Below, one piece after another: positions 35,117 to 42,866 of a stretch of 64,000 nt of DNA (its first letter is position 1; each line of letters begins with the position of its first letter). This DNA is from Sulfitobacter sediminilitoris. Its GTDB lineage: Bacteria > Pseudomonadota > Alphaproteobacteria > Rhodobacterales > Rhodobacteraceae. Under the pieces are notes generated by a model. That model searched no databases, had not been told where the DNA came from, and saw only the letters and a program-made list of their open reading frames with translations. The position numbers were made by a program, and so were the translations under genes. Location of the stretch: contig NZ_JAABNT010000007.1 in assembly GCF_010667575.1 (NCBI RefSeq), positions 124,001-188,000 on the forward strand, in the 5' to 3' direction.

Positions 35117-35147
35117 CGGATACCCCGGTCCAAGACCGGGGCATCCG
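35117..35147. terminator. Hairpin between convergent TRAP permease and SDR genes
   Basis: Stem GGATACCCCGGTC / GACCGGGGCATCC with a single mismatch, extended by one outer C-G pair, and a 3-base loop; GC-rich, placed 9 bases after the permease stop and 11 before the end of the convergent SDR gene. Probably a bidirectional terminator. Confidence 0.6.
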
Positions 35148-35158
35148 GTTTCAGACAC

Positions 35159-35929
35159 TCATAGGGTGATGCCCCCCGCCTCGGCCACGCCGACGAAACT
35201 GCGGTTCCACGTTGGGCTGATCAGGATTTCGTTCAGGCAGACGTGCGGTGGGGCCTCCGCGATATAGCGGACAACCGACCCCAGATCCTCGGCCTTTAGC
35301 ATCTTGGCGATGTCTTCGGGCGCGGGTGGTTTGGGGCGGTGCTGCAGGATCGGGGTGGCGACCTCTCCGGGCATCAGTGCGGTGCACCGGATGCCGTTGA
35401 CGCCTTCCTCCTGATTGATGGAATGGCTAAGCGCCACGACCGCATGTTTGGATGCGCTATAGGCCGGACCTGTCAGCCGCGAGGGATGACGCCCTGCCCA
35501 TGATGAGGTCAGTATCAGAGTACCATCGCCCCGTTCGCGCATTTGCGGCAGCACCGCCAGCACGCCGTTCATGACACCATTGAGATTGATATCGACGACC
35601 TTGGCGAAATCGGCGGGCGTGATGGCGCCGACCGCGCGGTTCGGCACGTTGATGCCGGCATTTGCCATGAAGACGTCAATGCGTCCGTGCCGCGCCATGA
35701 CATCATCGCAGATCGTTTGCGTCGCCTCGGCGTCGGCCACATCAAGCTGGGCAGGTTCGGCAGACCCGCCTGCGTTCTTGATGTCCTGCGCGACCCGCTC
35801 CAGTTCTTCGACGCGCCGACCCGACAGAACGACATGCGCGCCGCTTTCCGCAAGGGCCTTGGCTGACGCCTCTCCGATGCCACCGCCTGCGCCTGTCACC
35901 CAGGCCACTTTGTTGTCCAACCGTCCCAT
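35159..35929 (-). CDS. Short-chain dehydrogenase/reductase
   Basis: NAD(P)-dependent oxidoreductase of 256 residues: TGAGGGIG at about 12-19, NAG in MANAGINVP, the catalytic serine in LTSSWAGRH and YSASK near residue 155. The ATG at 35929 has GGGAGGA at good spacing; further upstream in-frame sequence is not conserved-looking. The substrate is unknown but probably an intermediate of the surrounding catabolic cluster. It is divergent from the SMP-30-type lactonase. Confidence 0.92.
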   Translation of the reverse strand: MGRLDNKVAWVTGAGGGIGEASAKALAESGAHVVLSGRRVEELERVAQDIKNAGGSAEPAQLDVADAEATQTICDDVMARHGRIDVFMANAGINVPNRAVGAITPADFAKVVDINLNGVMNGVLAVLPQMRERGDGTLILTSSWAGRHPSRLTGPAYSASKHAVVALSHSINQEEGVNGIRCTALMPGEVATPILQHRPKPPAPEDIAKMLKAEDLGSVVRYIAEAPPHVCLNEILISPTWNRSFVGVAEAGGITL

Positions 35930-35967
35930 GACGTCCTCCCGTGCGTTCATTGTCATGCAGGGCAGAA

Positions 35968-35999
35968 GTCCACAGAAGACGAGAATTGTCCACAAGACG
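35968..35999. promoter_or_regulatory. Direct repeat GTCCACAgAAGACG / GTCCACAAGACG
   Basis: Two near-identical copies start 20 bases apart (35968 and 35988), that is two helical turns, in the divergent promoter region of the SDR and SMP-30 genes. Direct repeats on one DNA face can be a regulator site. No regulator gene is present in the cluster. Confidence 0.35.
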
Positions 36000-36086
36000 C
36001 ATGCGGGGTCAATCATCTCACAAGAGGGCTGACGCCGCCCCCGATCAGTGCCAGACTGACCGCAAGCACCGGGAGGAAGATCATTC

Positions 36087-37001
36087 ATGAAATTGACAAA
36101 GGTATGTGAGGGGCTGGATTTCCCCGAAGGGCCGATCGCCATGGCCGACGGTTCTGTCATTCTGGTTGAGATCAGGCGCAAGACCTTGTCACGCGTCTGT
36201 CCTGACGGGCGGATCGAGGTGATCGCAGAATTGGGCGGTGGGCCGAATGGGGCTGCCGTGGGACCGGACGGGATGATCTATGTCTGCAACAATGGTGGGT
36301 TCATCTGGACCCAAGAGGGCGGCATCACACGCCCCATCGGCACGCCGGAAGACTATACCAGCGGGTCCATCCAAAGGGTCGATCCGGATACCGGCGCGTT
36401 TGAAACGATATATGACAGCTGCGACGGGCAACCGCTTAGGGGGCCAAACGATATCGTCTTCGACGTAGACGGTGGATTCTATTTCACGGATCTTGGCAAA
36501 TCGACAGCAGAGTATGTGCACCATGGGGCGTTCTATTACGCGGCGGCGGATGGCAGCAGCATTCGCCGCGTGCATGCGCCGATGATCACGCCGAATGGCA
36601 TCGGCCTGTCGCCTGACGGCAAGACTGTCCACGTGGCGGAGACCCGAACCAGCAGGGTGTGGAGCTTCGACCTTGTCGCTCCGGGCCAGATCGCGCCGGT
36701 GCCTTTTAACATGCCGGGTCGCCTGCTGACGACCTTACCGGATTTTCAATTGCTCGATAGCCTAGCGGTTCAAGCGGACGGGCATGTCTGCGTGGCCACG
36801 CTCATGCGGGGCGGGATCAGTGTGGTTCCGCCGGACGGAGGAGATGTGACATTTCATGAGGTGCCCGGTGATCCATACATCACCAACATTTGCTTTGGGG
36901 GCGGTGACATGCGCGATGCATGGATCACGGCCTCGGGCACCGGGTGCCTCTATCACACCCGATGGCCCACGGCGGGGCTGCGTCTGAATTTCAACGGCTA
37001 G
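36087..37001 (+). CDS. SMP-30/gluconolactonase-family lactonase
   Basis: Six-bladed beta-propeller hydrolase of 304 residues. Family landmarks are LDFPEGPIAMADGSVILVEI, GPNGAAVGPDGMIYVCNNGG, the metal-site region LRGPNDIVFDVDGGFYFTD and MITPNGIGLSPDGKTVHVAE. It would open a sugar-acid or similar lactone. The ribosome site GGGAGGAAG is strong. Lactonase plus SDR and Gfo/Idh enzymes is a common combination in sugar-acid or polyol breakdown. Confidence 0.92.
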   Translation: MKLTKVCEGLDFPEGPIAMADGSVILVEIRRKTLSRVCPDGRIEVIAELGGGPNGAAVGPDGMIYVCNNGGFIWTQEGGITRPIGTPEDYTSGSIQRVDPDTGAFETIYDSCDGQPLRGPNDIVFDVDGGFYFTDLGKSTAEYVHHGAFYYAAADGSSIRRVHAPMITPNGIGLSPDGKTVHVAETRTSRVWSFDLVAPGQIAPVPFNMPGRLLTTLPDFQLLDSLAVQADGHVCVATLMRGGISVVPPDGGDVTFHEVPGDPYITNICFGGGDMRDAWITASGTGCLYHTRWPTAGLRLNFNG

Positions 37002-37031
37002 GCTTGCGCTACGCGCTGCTTAACCGCCGGT

Positions 37032-37988
37032 TTATCCGTCAAGAATGTTTTCGACCAAGATCTGCACGCGCAGGGCTTCTTCGAGTGTGGCAAGCCGGTG
37101 AGGCTTGCCTTCCATCATCAGCTCAAGATCATCCAATTGTGCCTTCAGGCTGACAGCCCGCGGATCAGTGTAGTCCTCGTGAATCTGTTCAAACGGCCCC
37201 CCCGTTGACGCCGCATTGCGATAGAAGTCAGAAACTCGTCTACTGGCCTTGGATCCCTTGATCGTCAGTTCCTGCCGGTCGGGCTGTGCACCGCCAACGC
37301 TGCCCATGATCGTCACGGGCGCACCCGCTGCCGATAAAAGACGCGCCGCCACGTGGGTTTCGCAGAGGTCGGGCTGATCGGGGTAGTCGGCATGCGCCCA
37401 GACAAGTTCAAGTGGTCCCAGAATGCGTTCAGAGAAGAAAAGGAAGTGCGAAATGACTTCTCGCGTCATGCCGCCTTCGGCTCGATAACGCAGCCAGTCC
37501 GCCGCCTTTTGCCAGTCACGTGGCCAGTTGGCATAGGTCACGACGATATCAGACCCCATCAGATCGCCCAGAGTTCCTGTCTCAGCCGCCGCTTGCACCT
37601 CTGTCAGCGCGGCACCGGCTGCCTGTGTGAAATTGACGGCAGCTGGCACGCCAGAGGCGGTGATGGCCGCGACGAGTGCGCGGCTTTCATCGATATCGAC
37701 GCCCAATGGCTTTTCCAGAAAGACGGCTTTGCCCGCTTTTGCTGCGGCCAACGAATAGGATTTGCGCGGCACAGGCGGGCAGGCTAGATACACAAGATCA
37801 ACCGCCGCAATGGCTGCCTCGGCATCTGCAGCAACGGTCGCGTTCGGGACGATCGCCTGCGCCAGTGCGCAAGAGGATTGATCTGGATCCCAGATCATAT
37901 CGACCGAGAACGCCGGGTGCAGCGCCATATGCTCGGCCATGCGCCGCCCCATGATGCCAAGGCCAATGATTGCTGTCCGAATGGTCAT
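37032..37988 (-). CDS. Gfo/Idh/MocA-family oxidoreductase
   Basis: NAD(P)-dependent dehydrogenase of 318 residues with the Rossmann start IIGLGIMGRRMAEHM, the conserved VFLEKPLG (catalytic lysine) near residue 94 and the C-terminal alpha/beta domain. Family members oxidise inositols, sugars or sugar acids. It sits 33 bases downstream of the ThDP-enzyme gene on the same strand, so it is likely the third cistron of ligase-ThDP enzyme-oxidoreductase. Confidence 0.9.
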   Translation of the reverse strand: MTIRTAIIGLGIMGRRMAEHMALHPAFSVDMIWDPDQSSCALAQAIVPNATVAADAEAAIAAVDLVYLACPPVPRKSYSLAAAKAGKAVFLEKPLGVDIDESRALVAAITASGVPAAVNFTQAAGAALTEVQAAAETGTLGDLMGSDIVVTYANWPRDWQKAADWLRYRAEGGMTREVISHFLFFSERILGPLELVWAHADYPDQPDLCETHVAARLLSAAGAPVTIMGSVGGAQPDRQELTIKGSKASRRVSDFYRNAASTGGPFEQIHEDYTDPRAVSLKAQLDDLELMMEGKPHRLATLEEALRVQILVENILDG

Positions 37989-38021
37989 AGGTCTCTCCTG
38001 TTTTGAATGTTGGTCACTGGA

Positions 38022-39581
38022 TCACAGATCAACCTGAATAAGGTAGGGGCCGGGTGACGCCAAGCCGGTCTCCATCGCTGCCTCCAGATCCTCGCAGGTC
38101 GCGACTTGGCAGCCTTCTACGCCCATGGATTGCGCCATGTGAACCCACTTCAGGTCCGGGCGGTCAAGCGACAGCATGTCGATGGCCCGCGGGCCGGGAT
38201 TGCCGACGCCAACGTTTGTCAGCTCGCCCCGCAAGATCTGGTAACTCCGATTGGCAAAGATCAGGATCGTCACATCGAGGTTTTCCCGTGCCATCGTCCA
38301 AAGGGCCTGCACCGTGTACATGGCAGAGCCATCGCCGGTCAGGGTCAGCACCTTGCGGTCCGGGCAGGCGACCGCCGCCCCCACGGCCGCAGGCAGGCTG
38401 TATCCGATGGAGCCGCCGCAGTTGTTCAGCCAGGTGTGTTTTGGCGCGCCTTTGGTAAAGGGAAAGAACGCCCGTCCCGTGGTCACGGATTCGTCCACCA
38501 CGATTGCATCTTCGGGAATGCCACGCGCAATAACTTGCGCCAGCCGGTCAAGGTCGAGCGGGCCCGTGGGACGTTCGGGCACACCCGCCTCGGCCACGTG
38601 CGCAGGCGGCGTGTCTGAAGCGCCGGTGGCTTCGGTCAGCGCGACAAGCGCGCCGGTCAAGTCGGCCGCCGCGTCAGCAAGCGTCAGGATTTCGGCGTCA
38701 TCACGGGTCAGGATAGCTGGTTTGCCGGGATAGGCGAAAAAGCCGATGGGCGCGCGTGCACCGATCAGGACGATACGTTTGTAAGGCTCAAGCACCTTTA
38801 ACGCGATGTCGATGGGATAGGGCACACGGCCGATCACAACCCGTCCTGCGCCACGCTCAAGCCGTGCATTTGACCATTCCGACAACAGCTTGCAGCCGGT
38901 CTTGGCAGCGATCTGACCGGCCAGTTCCAGATTGCTTTCGGTCAGTGCGCCGCCGCCCAGCAACAACAGGGAGTCCGGTCCATCAAGCACCTCTACAGCC
39001 TGCGCAAGCGCGGCCTTGTCAAAGGCAGCGGGCGTGGGCGCGTCCAGCGCCTCATGCGGCACGCCACCATCGTTCCAGGCTGTGTCGCTGGGCAGGATGA
39101 GCGAAACGATCTGTCCCGGTGTCACCATTGATGCCTGCACGGCCTCTGCCGCGTCTTTGCCAACGGTTCCGGCGGTGTCTGACGTGCGAACCCAATGGGA
39201 CACGGGACGCGCGATACCTTCGATGTCCGAGGTCAGCGGTGCATCCAGTTCGATGTGAGTAGAGGCGTGCTCGCCAATGATGTTGACGATGCCTGAGCCC
39301 GCTTTCTTGGCATTGTGCAGGTTCGAGAGGCCGTTGGCCAATCCCGGACCAAGGTGCAGCAGGGTAGAGGCGGGCTTTCCTGCCATCCGGTAATACCCAT
39401 CGGCAGCACCGGTGGCGACGCCTTCTTGCAGGGCCAGAACGGAGCGCATGCCGGGGATGTGGTCTAGGGCTGCGACGAAATGCATCTCGGATGTTCCGGG
39501 ATTGGTAAAGCAGACCTCAACGCCATTGGCGAGCAAGGTGTGTACAAGGCTCTCTGCACCGTTCATTTGCGTATCTTTCAC
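38022..39581 (-). CDS. Thiamine-diphosphate enzyme, acetolactate synthase/benzoylformate decarboxylase-like
   Basis: 519-residue ThDP enzyme. The N-terminal PYR domain has NPGTSEMHFVAAL and the catalytic glutamate in LALQEGVATGAADGY. The C-terminal PP domain has the cofactor motif GDGSAMYT followed by FANRSYQ. Family members decarboxylate 2-oxo acids or join them. I chose the GTG at 39581, not the ATG at 39566. AAGGAG lies five bases before the GTG, and the GTGA overlaps the stop of the upstream acyl-CoA ligase, giving coupled translation. The substrate is unknown; the ligase partner suggests a 2-oxo acid or acyl-CoA pathway. Confidence 0.88.
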   Translation of the reverse strand: MKDTQMNGAESLVHTLLANGVEVCFTNPGTSEMHFVAALDHIPGMRSVLALQEGVATGAADGYYRMAGKPASTLLHLGPGLANGLSNLHNAKKAGSGIVNIIGEHASTHIELDAPLTSDIEGIARPVSHWVRTSDTAGTVGKDAAEAVQASMVTPGQIVSLILPSDTAWNDGGVPHEALDAPTPAAFDKAALAQAVEVLDGPDSLLLLGGGALTESNLELAGQIAAKTGCKLLSEWSNARLERGAGRVVIGRVPYPIDIALKVLEPYKRIVLIGARAPIGFFAYPGKPAILTRDDAEILTLADAAADLTGALVALTEATGASDTPPAHVAEAGVPERPTGPLDLDRLAQVIARGIPEDAIVVDESVTTGRAFFPFTKGAPKHTWLNNCGGSIGYSLPAAVGAAVACPDRKVLTLTGDGSAMYTVQALWTMARENLDVTILIFANRSYQILRGELTNVGVGNPGPRAIDMLSLDRPDLKWVHMAQSMGVEGCQVATCEDLEAAMETGLASPGPYLIQVDL

Positions 39582-41170
39582 GACTTCTCCTTTTGCTTTT
39601 CCCAGTAGGGTGCGCGCAGATCCTTTTTCAGAATCTTGCCGATGGTGCTGCGGGGCAGCACGTCGCGTATTTCCACAGATGACAGGCGCTGGCTTTTGCC
39701 CAGCTTGGCGTTTGCACGATCTTTGATCTGTTCTGCGGTGCGTGTCGCCCCATCGCGCCGCACGACCAGACCCAGTGGCGTCTCTCCCCACGTCTCTGAT
39801 GGGATGCCGATCACAGCAGCGTCCGTGACATCCGGATCATCCAGCAGCACAAGTTCCAGATCATTGGCATAGATGTTCAGCCCGCCTGAAATGATCATAT
39901 CCTTCTTGCGGTCCGACAGCACAAGAAAGCCGTCTTCGTCAAAGGATCCCATGTCACCGGAACGGAAGTAGACCTTGCCCCCAGCATCGCGCCAGATGTA
40001 CTCCGCCGTCAGGTCATCGCGGCCAAAGTAGCCCGCCATCATCGTTGGACCCCGGCCGCATATTTCGCCAACTTCGCCTTGGGGCACCTCGTTGCCTTCG
40101 GGATCGATCAGGCGAATGTCGTTGCCCGGCGCCAGTTGACCCACCGTATGCAGTTTGGTCGGGTGTTCATCAGCGACCAGCACCGTGACGCCACCACCTT
40201 CGGTCAGGCCGTAGTATTCGATCAGTTTGCCGGGAAATCGCGCCAGCACGTCTTGCTTTACATCGGCCCGCAGCGGCGCAGAGGTCGAGAATTTGATCCG
40301 CATCGAACTGAGATCGAAGCTGTCAAAATCAGGTACATCCATGATGCGTTTGTATTGCACGGGCACCAGCATTGTATGGGTGATCTGTTCACGCTCCACG
40401 ATCTGCAGGTATTCCCGTGCGTCGAATTTGGGCATCAGATGAACGGTCGAGCCGCCGAACAGGGTCGGGATGAAAGCGACAATAGTGGTGTTCGAATAGA
40501 GCGGGGTCGAGATCAAAGTGCGTGCGTTGTCGTCATAGCCATTGGGCGAGACACGATCCATCTGTGCCGCCCGCATCCAGTGATTGTGAAGGATGCCCTT
40601 GGGCGTGCCGGTGGTGCCTGAAGAATAGATCAGGTTGAAGGCGTCTGACATGTCAATCGGGATCATCGGATCGGTGGATGCTGCCGCAGCCATCGCGCTT
40701 TCGAAATCTTCAAAATCAGGGTTATCAAAGTCGATTGCAAAGCGCTGGATCGTAAGGTCCGTGATGAAGCCATTGATCAGATCAAGATATTGCGCAGCGA
40801 CGAAGATCGCTTTGGCGCCGCAGTCGGTCAGCATCTTTTTCAGCGCATCAGGCGAGGCCATCGAGGACAGGGGGGTCACACATCCACCAGCGCGCAATAT
40901 GCCTGTGAAAAGTTCCGCGTAAGGTATCGAATTTGGCGACAGGATCGCCACGTTGCCACCTTTGTTCAGCCCACGCTGTAAAAGCAGATTGGCAACCTTG
41001 TTCATCCGCTCATCGAATGCGCCCCACGTCACGCGTTGCGTTCCACAGACCAAAGCCAGCTTGTCAGGATGGGTCTTGGCATTGCTGCGAATGCGCGAAA
41101 CGACAGTCTCCGTCGGAGGGTTCTCGGCGATTGGAGGGTCGATTGAGATCATCTTGGTCGCACCGTTCAT
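39578..41170 (-). CDS. AMP-dependent acyl-CoA synthetase/ligase
   Basis: 530-residue ANL-superfamily ligase with IYSSGTTGTPKGILHNH, EYYGLTEGGGVTVL, GDMGSFDEDGFLVLSDRKKD and the C-terminal lysine region LPRSTIGKILKKDLRAPYWE. It activates an unknown acid to a CoA thioester. First gene of the ligase-ThDP enzyme-oxidoreductase unit. Similar C-terminus to the ligase at 29990-31525, so the two are probably paralogues with different substrates. Confidence 0.92.
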   Translation of the reverse strand: MNGATKMISIDPPIAENPPTETVVSRIRSNAKTHPDKLALVCGTQRVTWGAFDERMNKVANLLLQRGLNKGGNVAILSPNSIPYAELFTGILRAGGCVTPLSSMASPDALKKMLTDCGAKAIFVAAQYLDLINGFITDLTIQRFAIDFDNPDFEDFESAMAAAASTDPMIPIDMSDAFNLIYSSGTTGTPKGILHNHWMRAAQMDRVSPNGYDDNARTLISTPLYSNTTIVAFIPTLFGGSTVHLMPKFDAREYLQIVEREQITHTMLVPVQYKRIMDVPDFDSFDLSSMRIKFSTSAPLRADVKQDVLARFPGKLIEYYGLTEGGGVTVLVADEHPTKLHTVGQLAPGNDIRLIDPEGNEVPQGEVGEICGRGPTMMAGYFGRDDLTAEYIWRDAGGKVYFRSGDMGSFDEDGFLVLSDRKKDMIISGGLNIYANDLELVLLDDPDVTDAAVIGIPSETWGETPLGLVVRRDGATRTAEQIKDRANAKLGKSQRLSSVEIRDVLPRSTIGKILKKDLRAPYWEKQKEKS

Positions 41171-41273
41171 TTGATTGCGGGTCGGCCCGCACCGCGATGC
41201 ATATCAGCGACCGCTTCGAAGTGGTAGGGAGGGGCGGTGCGCTAATTCCGAAACGGCGGACGCATAAATGTGC

Positions 41274-41830
41274 TCAGTTGCCAGCCCGGCGCATCATTGC
41301 CGCGTGCACCGCCTGCATCCCACGCTCTGCCATGTCCGCCGCGCAGGGTTCGCCAAAGGTGTTCCCGACGCACGTCGGATAGGTCATGGTGAGACGGATT
41401 TCTTGTCCTGATCGATGATAAAGACCGAACGGACCGTTGTGGTTTCGCGCTCGATTGAGTCGATCATCTCGTAGAGTTTTGCGATCTTGAGGTCCGCATC
41501 CGCGACGATGGGATATCGCGAATCCGTGCCTTGCGAGCCGTTTACGTCTTCGATCCAATTGACGTGTTCGGCCATTGTGTTCGTGGGCAGGACAATTGGT
41601 TTGATGTTTCTTGTCGCGAATTCCTTAGCAATCTGTACCGTGCGGCTCATTTCGGTTGTGCAAACCCGCGTGTAATCTGCCGGGTGGCTGAAAAAGAACG
41701 CCCTGCTGTCTCCGATCCAGTGATGAAAGTTGATCGGCCCGGTTGTTGTTTCTGCGGTGAAGTCTGGCGCGGTGTCTCCGGTTCTCGGGCTTATTATGAT
41801 CGCCAATATTTGAAATATCACTTTTACCAA
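41274..41830 (-). pseudogene. Frameshifted, truncated peroxiredoxin (1-Cys/Prx6-like)
   Basis: The first part reads as a Prx6-type peroxiredoxin (GDTAPDFTAETTTGPINF, FFFSHPADYTRVCTTE with the peroxidatic Cys, PTNTMAEHVNWIEDVNG). Near 41400 the frame breaks after DQDKK. The expected continuation IRLTMTYPTCVG appears in the next frame, exactly as if one A had been lost from AAGAAA. That frame ends at 41274 without the normal C-terminal third. The usual TPVCTTE is TRVCTTE, and no normal start is present (the ATG at 41830 adds an unrelated leader). Truncation plus frameshift indicate a decayed gene, though a sequencing error could explain the shift alone. Confidence 0.8.
41807..41819. promoter_or_regulatory. 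Palindrome ATATTT-G-AAATAT
   Basis: Perfect 6-bp arms around one base, AT-rich against the local background, between the divergent peroxiredoxin remnant and the Rrf2-type gene, 84 bases before the latter's ATG. It could be the operator of the Rrf2 regulator. Confidence 0.45.
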
Positions 41831-41902
41831 GCCGGTCTTAAGCGCGGCATTTACAAAAGAAATGTCCTAAATATGTGTTTTGATGCGATAACAGGATGCG
41901 CC

Positions 41903-42408
41903 ATGAGACTGACCAGTTACTCAAACTATGCGATGCGGTCTTTGCAGCTTGCTGCGCTCAAGGCGCCCGACCTTGTGCGGATCGACGATGTCGCGCGCAT
42001 TCACAATCTGTCCCGGCCGCACATCATGAAGATCGTGCATCAGTTGGGCAAAGCCGGCTACCTTGAGACCGTCCGGGGGCGTGGAGGTGGGTTTCGGCCT
42101 GCGAGAGCGGCGGAAGAGATCGTCGTTGGCGAGGTCATCCGCATCACGGCAGGTCCGTTGGATGTGGTTGAATGCTTTGAGCCCGACAAAATACCTGCCC
42201 TTTGATTGGCGTCTGTGTCCTGTCGAGAAAGATGGGGGAGGCGACCGCTGCTTTCATGGCGGTGCTCGATGATCTGACGGTCGCGTATATCGCGTCGAAC
42301 AAGGGTCAGGGCGCATCGTGCCGCTCGAAATCCCGCGGGAGGCTGCAATGTGATCATCCCGGCGACGTGGTTTTGACGTCGGAGAATGAAATTCTCGCCT
42401 ATTGGTGA
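41903..42408 (+). pseudogene. Frameshifted Rrf2-family transcriptional regulator (NsrR-like)
   Basis: The first 100 residues are a typical NsrR-like winged helix (MRLTSYSNYAMRSLQLAALK, then LSRPHIMKIVHQLGKAGYLE and VRGRGGGFRPAR) and reach the first cluster cysteine in VVECFEPDK. A stop then follows at 42205. The expected continuation CPLIGVCVLSRKMGEATAAF lies in the next frame from about 42193; one extra A in GACAAAATACC would restore it. The shift removes the other two iron-sulfur cysteines and the C-terminal helix. The final 25 residues of the second frame also look atypical. This is either a real lesion or a homopolymer sequencing error. Confidence 0.75.
42382..42396. promoter_or_regulatory. 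Inverted repeat GAGAAT-GAA-ATTCTC
   Basis: Perfect 6-bp arms, 5 bases upstream of a second perfect inverted repeat and inside the degenerate 3' end of the Rrf2 frame. It may be part of a tandem operator for the sulfur operon. Confidence 0.45.
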
Positions 42409-42420
42409 TAATGTCACCAA
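42402..42420. promoter_or_regulatory. Inverted repeat TTGGTGATAATGTCACCAA
   Basis: Perfect 7-bp arms separated by 5 bases, 52 bases before the DUF2892 start. The position suits an operator overlapping the promoter of the sulfide/persulfide operon; a transcription-ending hairpin for the Rrf2 gene is the alternative, but no T run follows. Confidence 0.5.
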
Positions 42421-42472
42421 AGCCTGTTGAACAAACCGCTATTGGAAATACAGCTTTTGAGGAGATAACGAC

Positions 42473-42685
42473 ATGACTGCGAATCTTGGTACTGCTGATC
42501 GTGTGTTCCGGTTTTTGCTGGGTATTGTGCTGCTGGCCGCCCCCTTTTTCAGCGGGATGGCCTTGTTCAACTCCGGTCTGGCAACCGCCCTGTCCATCAT
42601 CGTCGGGATCGTTATGCTGGCCACGTCCGCGATGCGGTTCTGCCCGCTTTACCGAATCTTCGGCATCCGGACATGTAAGATGTAG
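42473..42685 (+). CDS. DUF2892 small membrane protein
   Basis: 70 residues: an N-terminal NLGTADRVFRFLLGIVLLAA, two membrane helices and the cysteine-containing end CPLYRIFGIRTCKM. This is the DUF2892 (YgaP-like membrane) family, which often accompanies rhodanese, persulfide dioxygenase and SQR genes and is thought to help move sulfur compounds. GAGGAG precedes the ATG. First gene of the sulfide-oxidation operon. Confidence 0.9.
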   Translation: MTANLGTADRVFRFLLGIVLLAAPFFSGMALFNSGLATALSIIVGIVMLATSAMRFCPLYRIFGIRTCKM

Positions 42686-42866
42686 CAACGCATGATCAGA
42701 CAGCTCTGAGGGATCAGAACGGCGGTGGCGCATCCTGGCATCATCGCCGCGCTGCACATTCACACAGGGCCTTGCGCGAACACCAAGTCCGTCATGACGG
42801 CAAGCCTTCTGAGCAATGGAAGGCGCAATAAACGAACAAGAATTCTGTATTCGAGGAGAAAAGCAC
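42686..42866. other. Spacer with palindrome CCGTCATGACGG (42789-42800)
   Basis: 181 bases without a convincing gene between DUF2892 and the MBL-fold gene. It contains a perfect 12-bp palindrome 67 bases before the MBL start, which might mark a second promoter or be chance. Confidence 0.35.
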
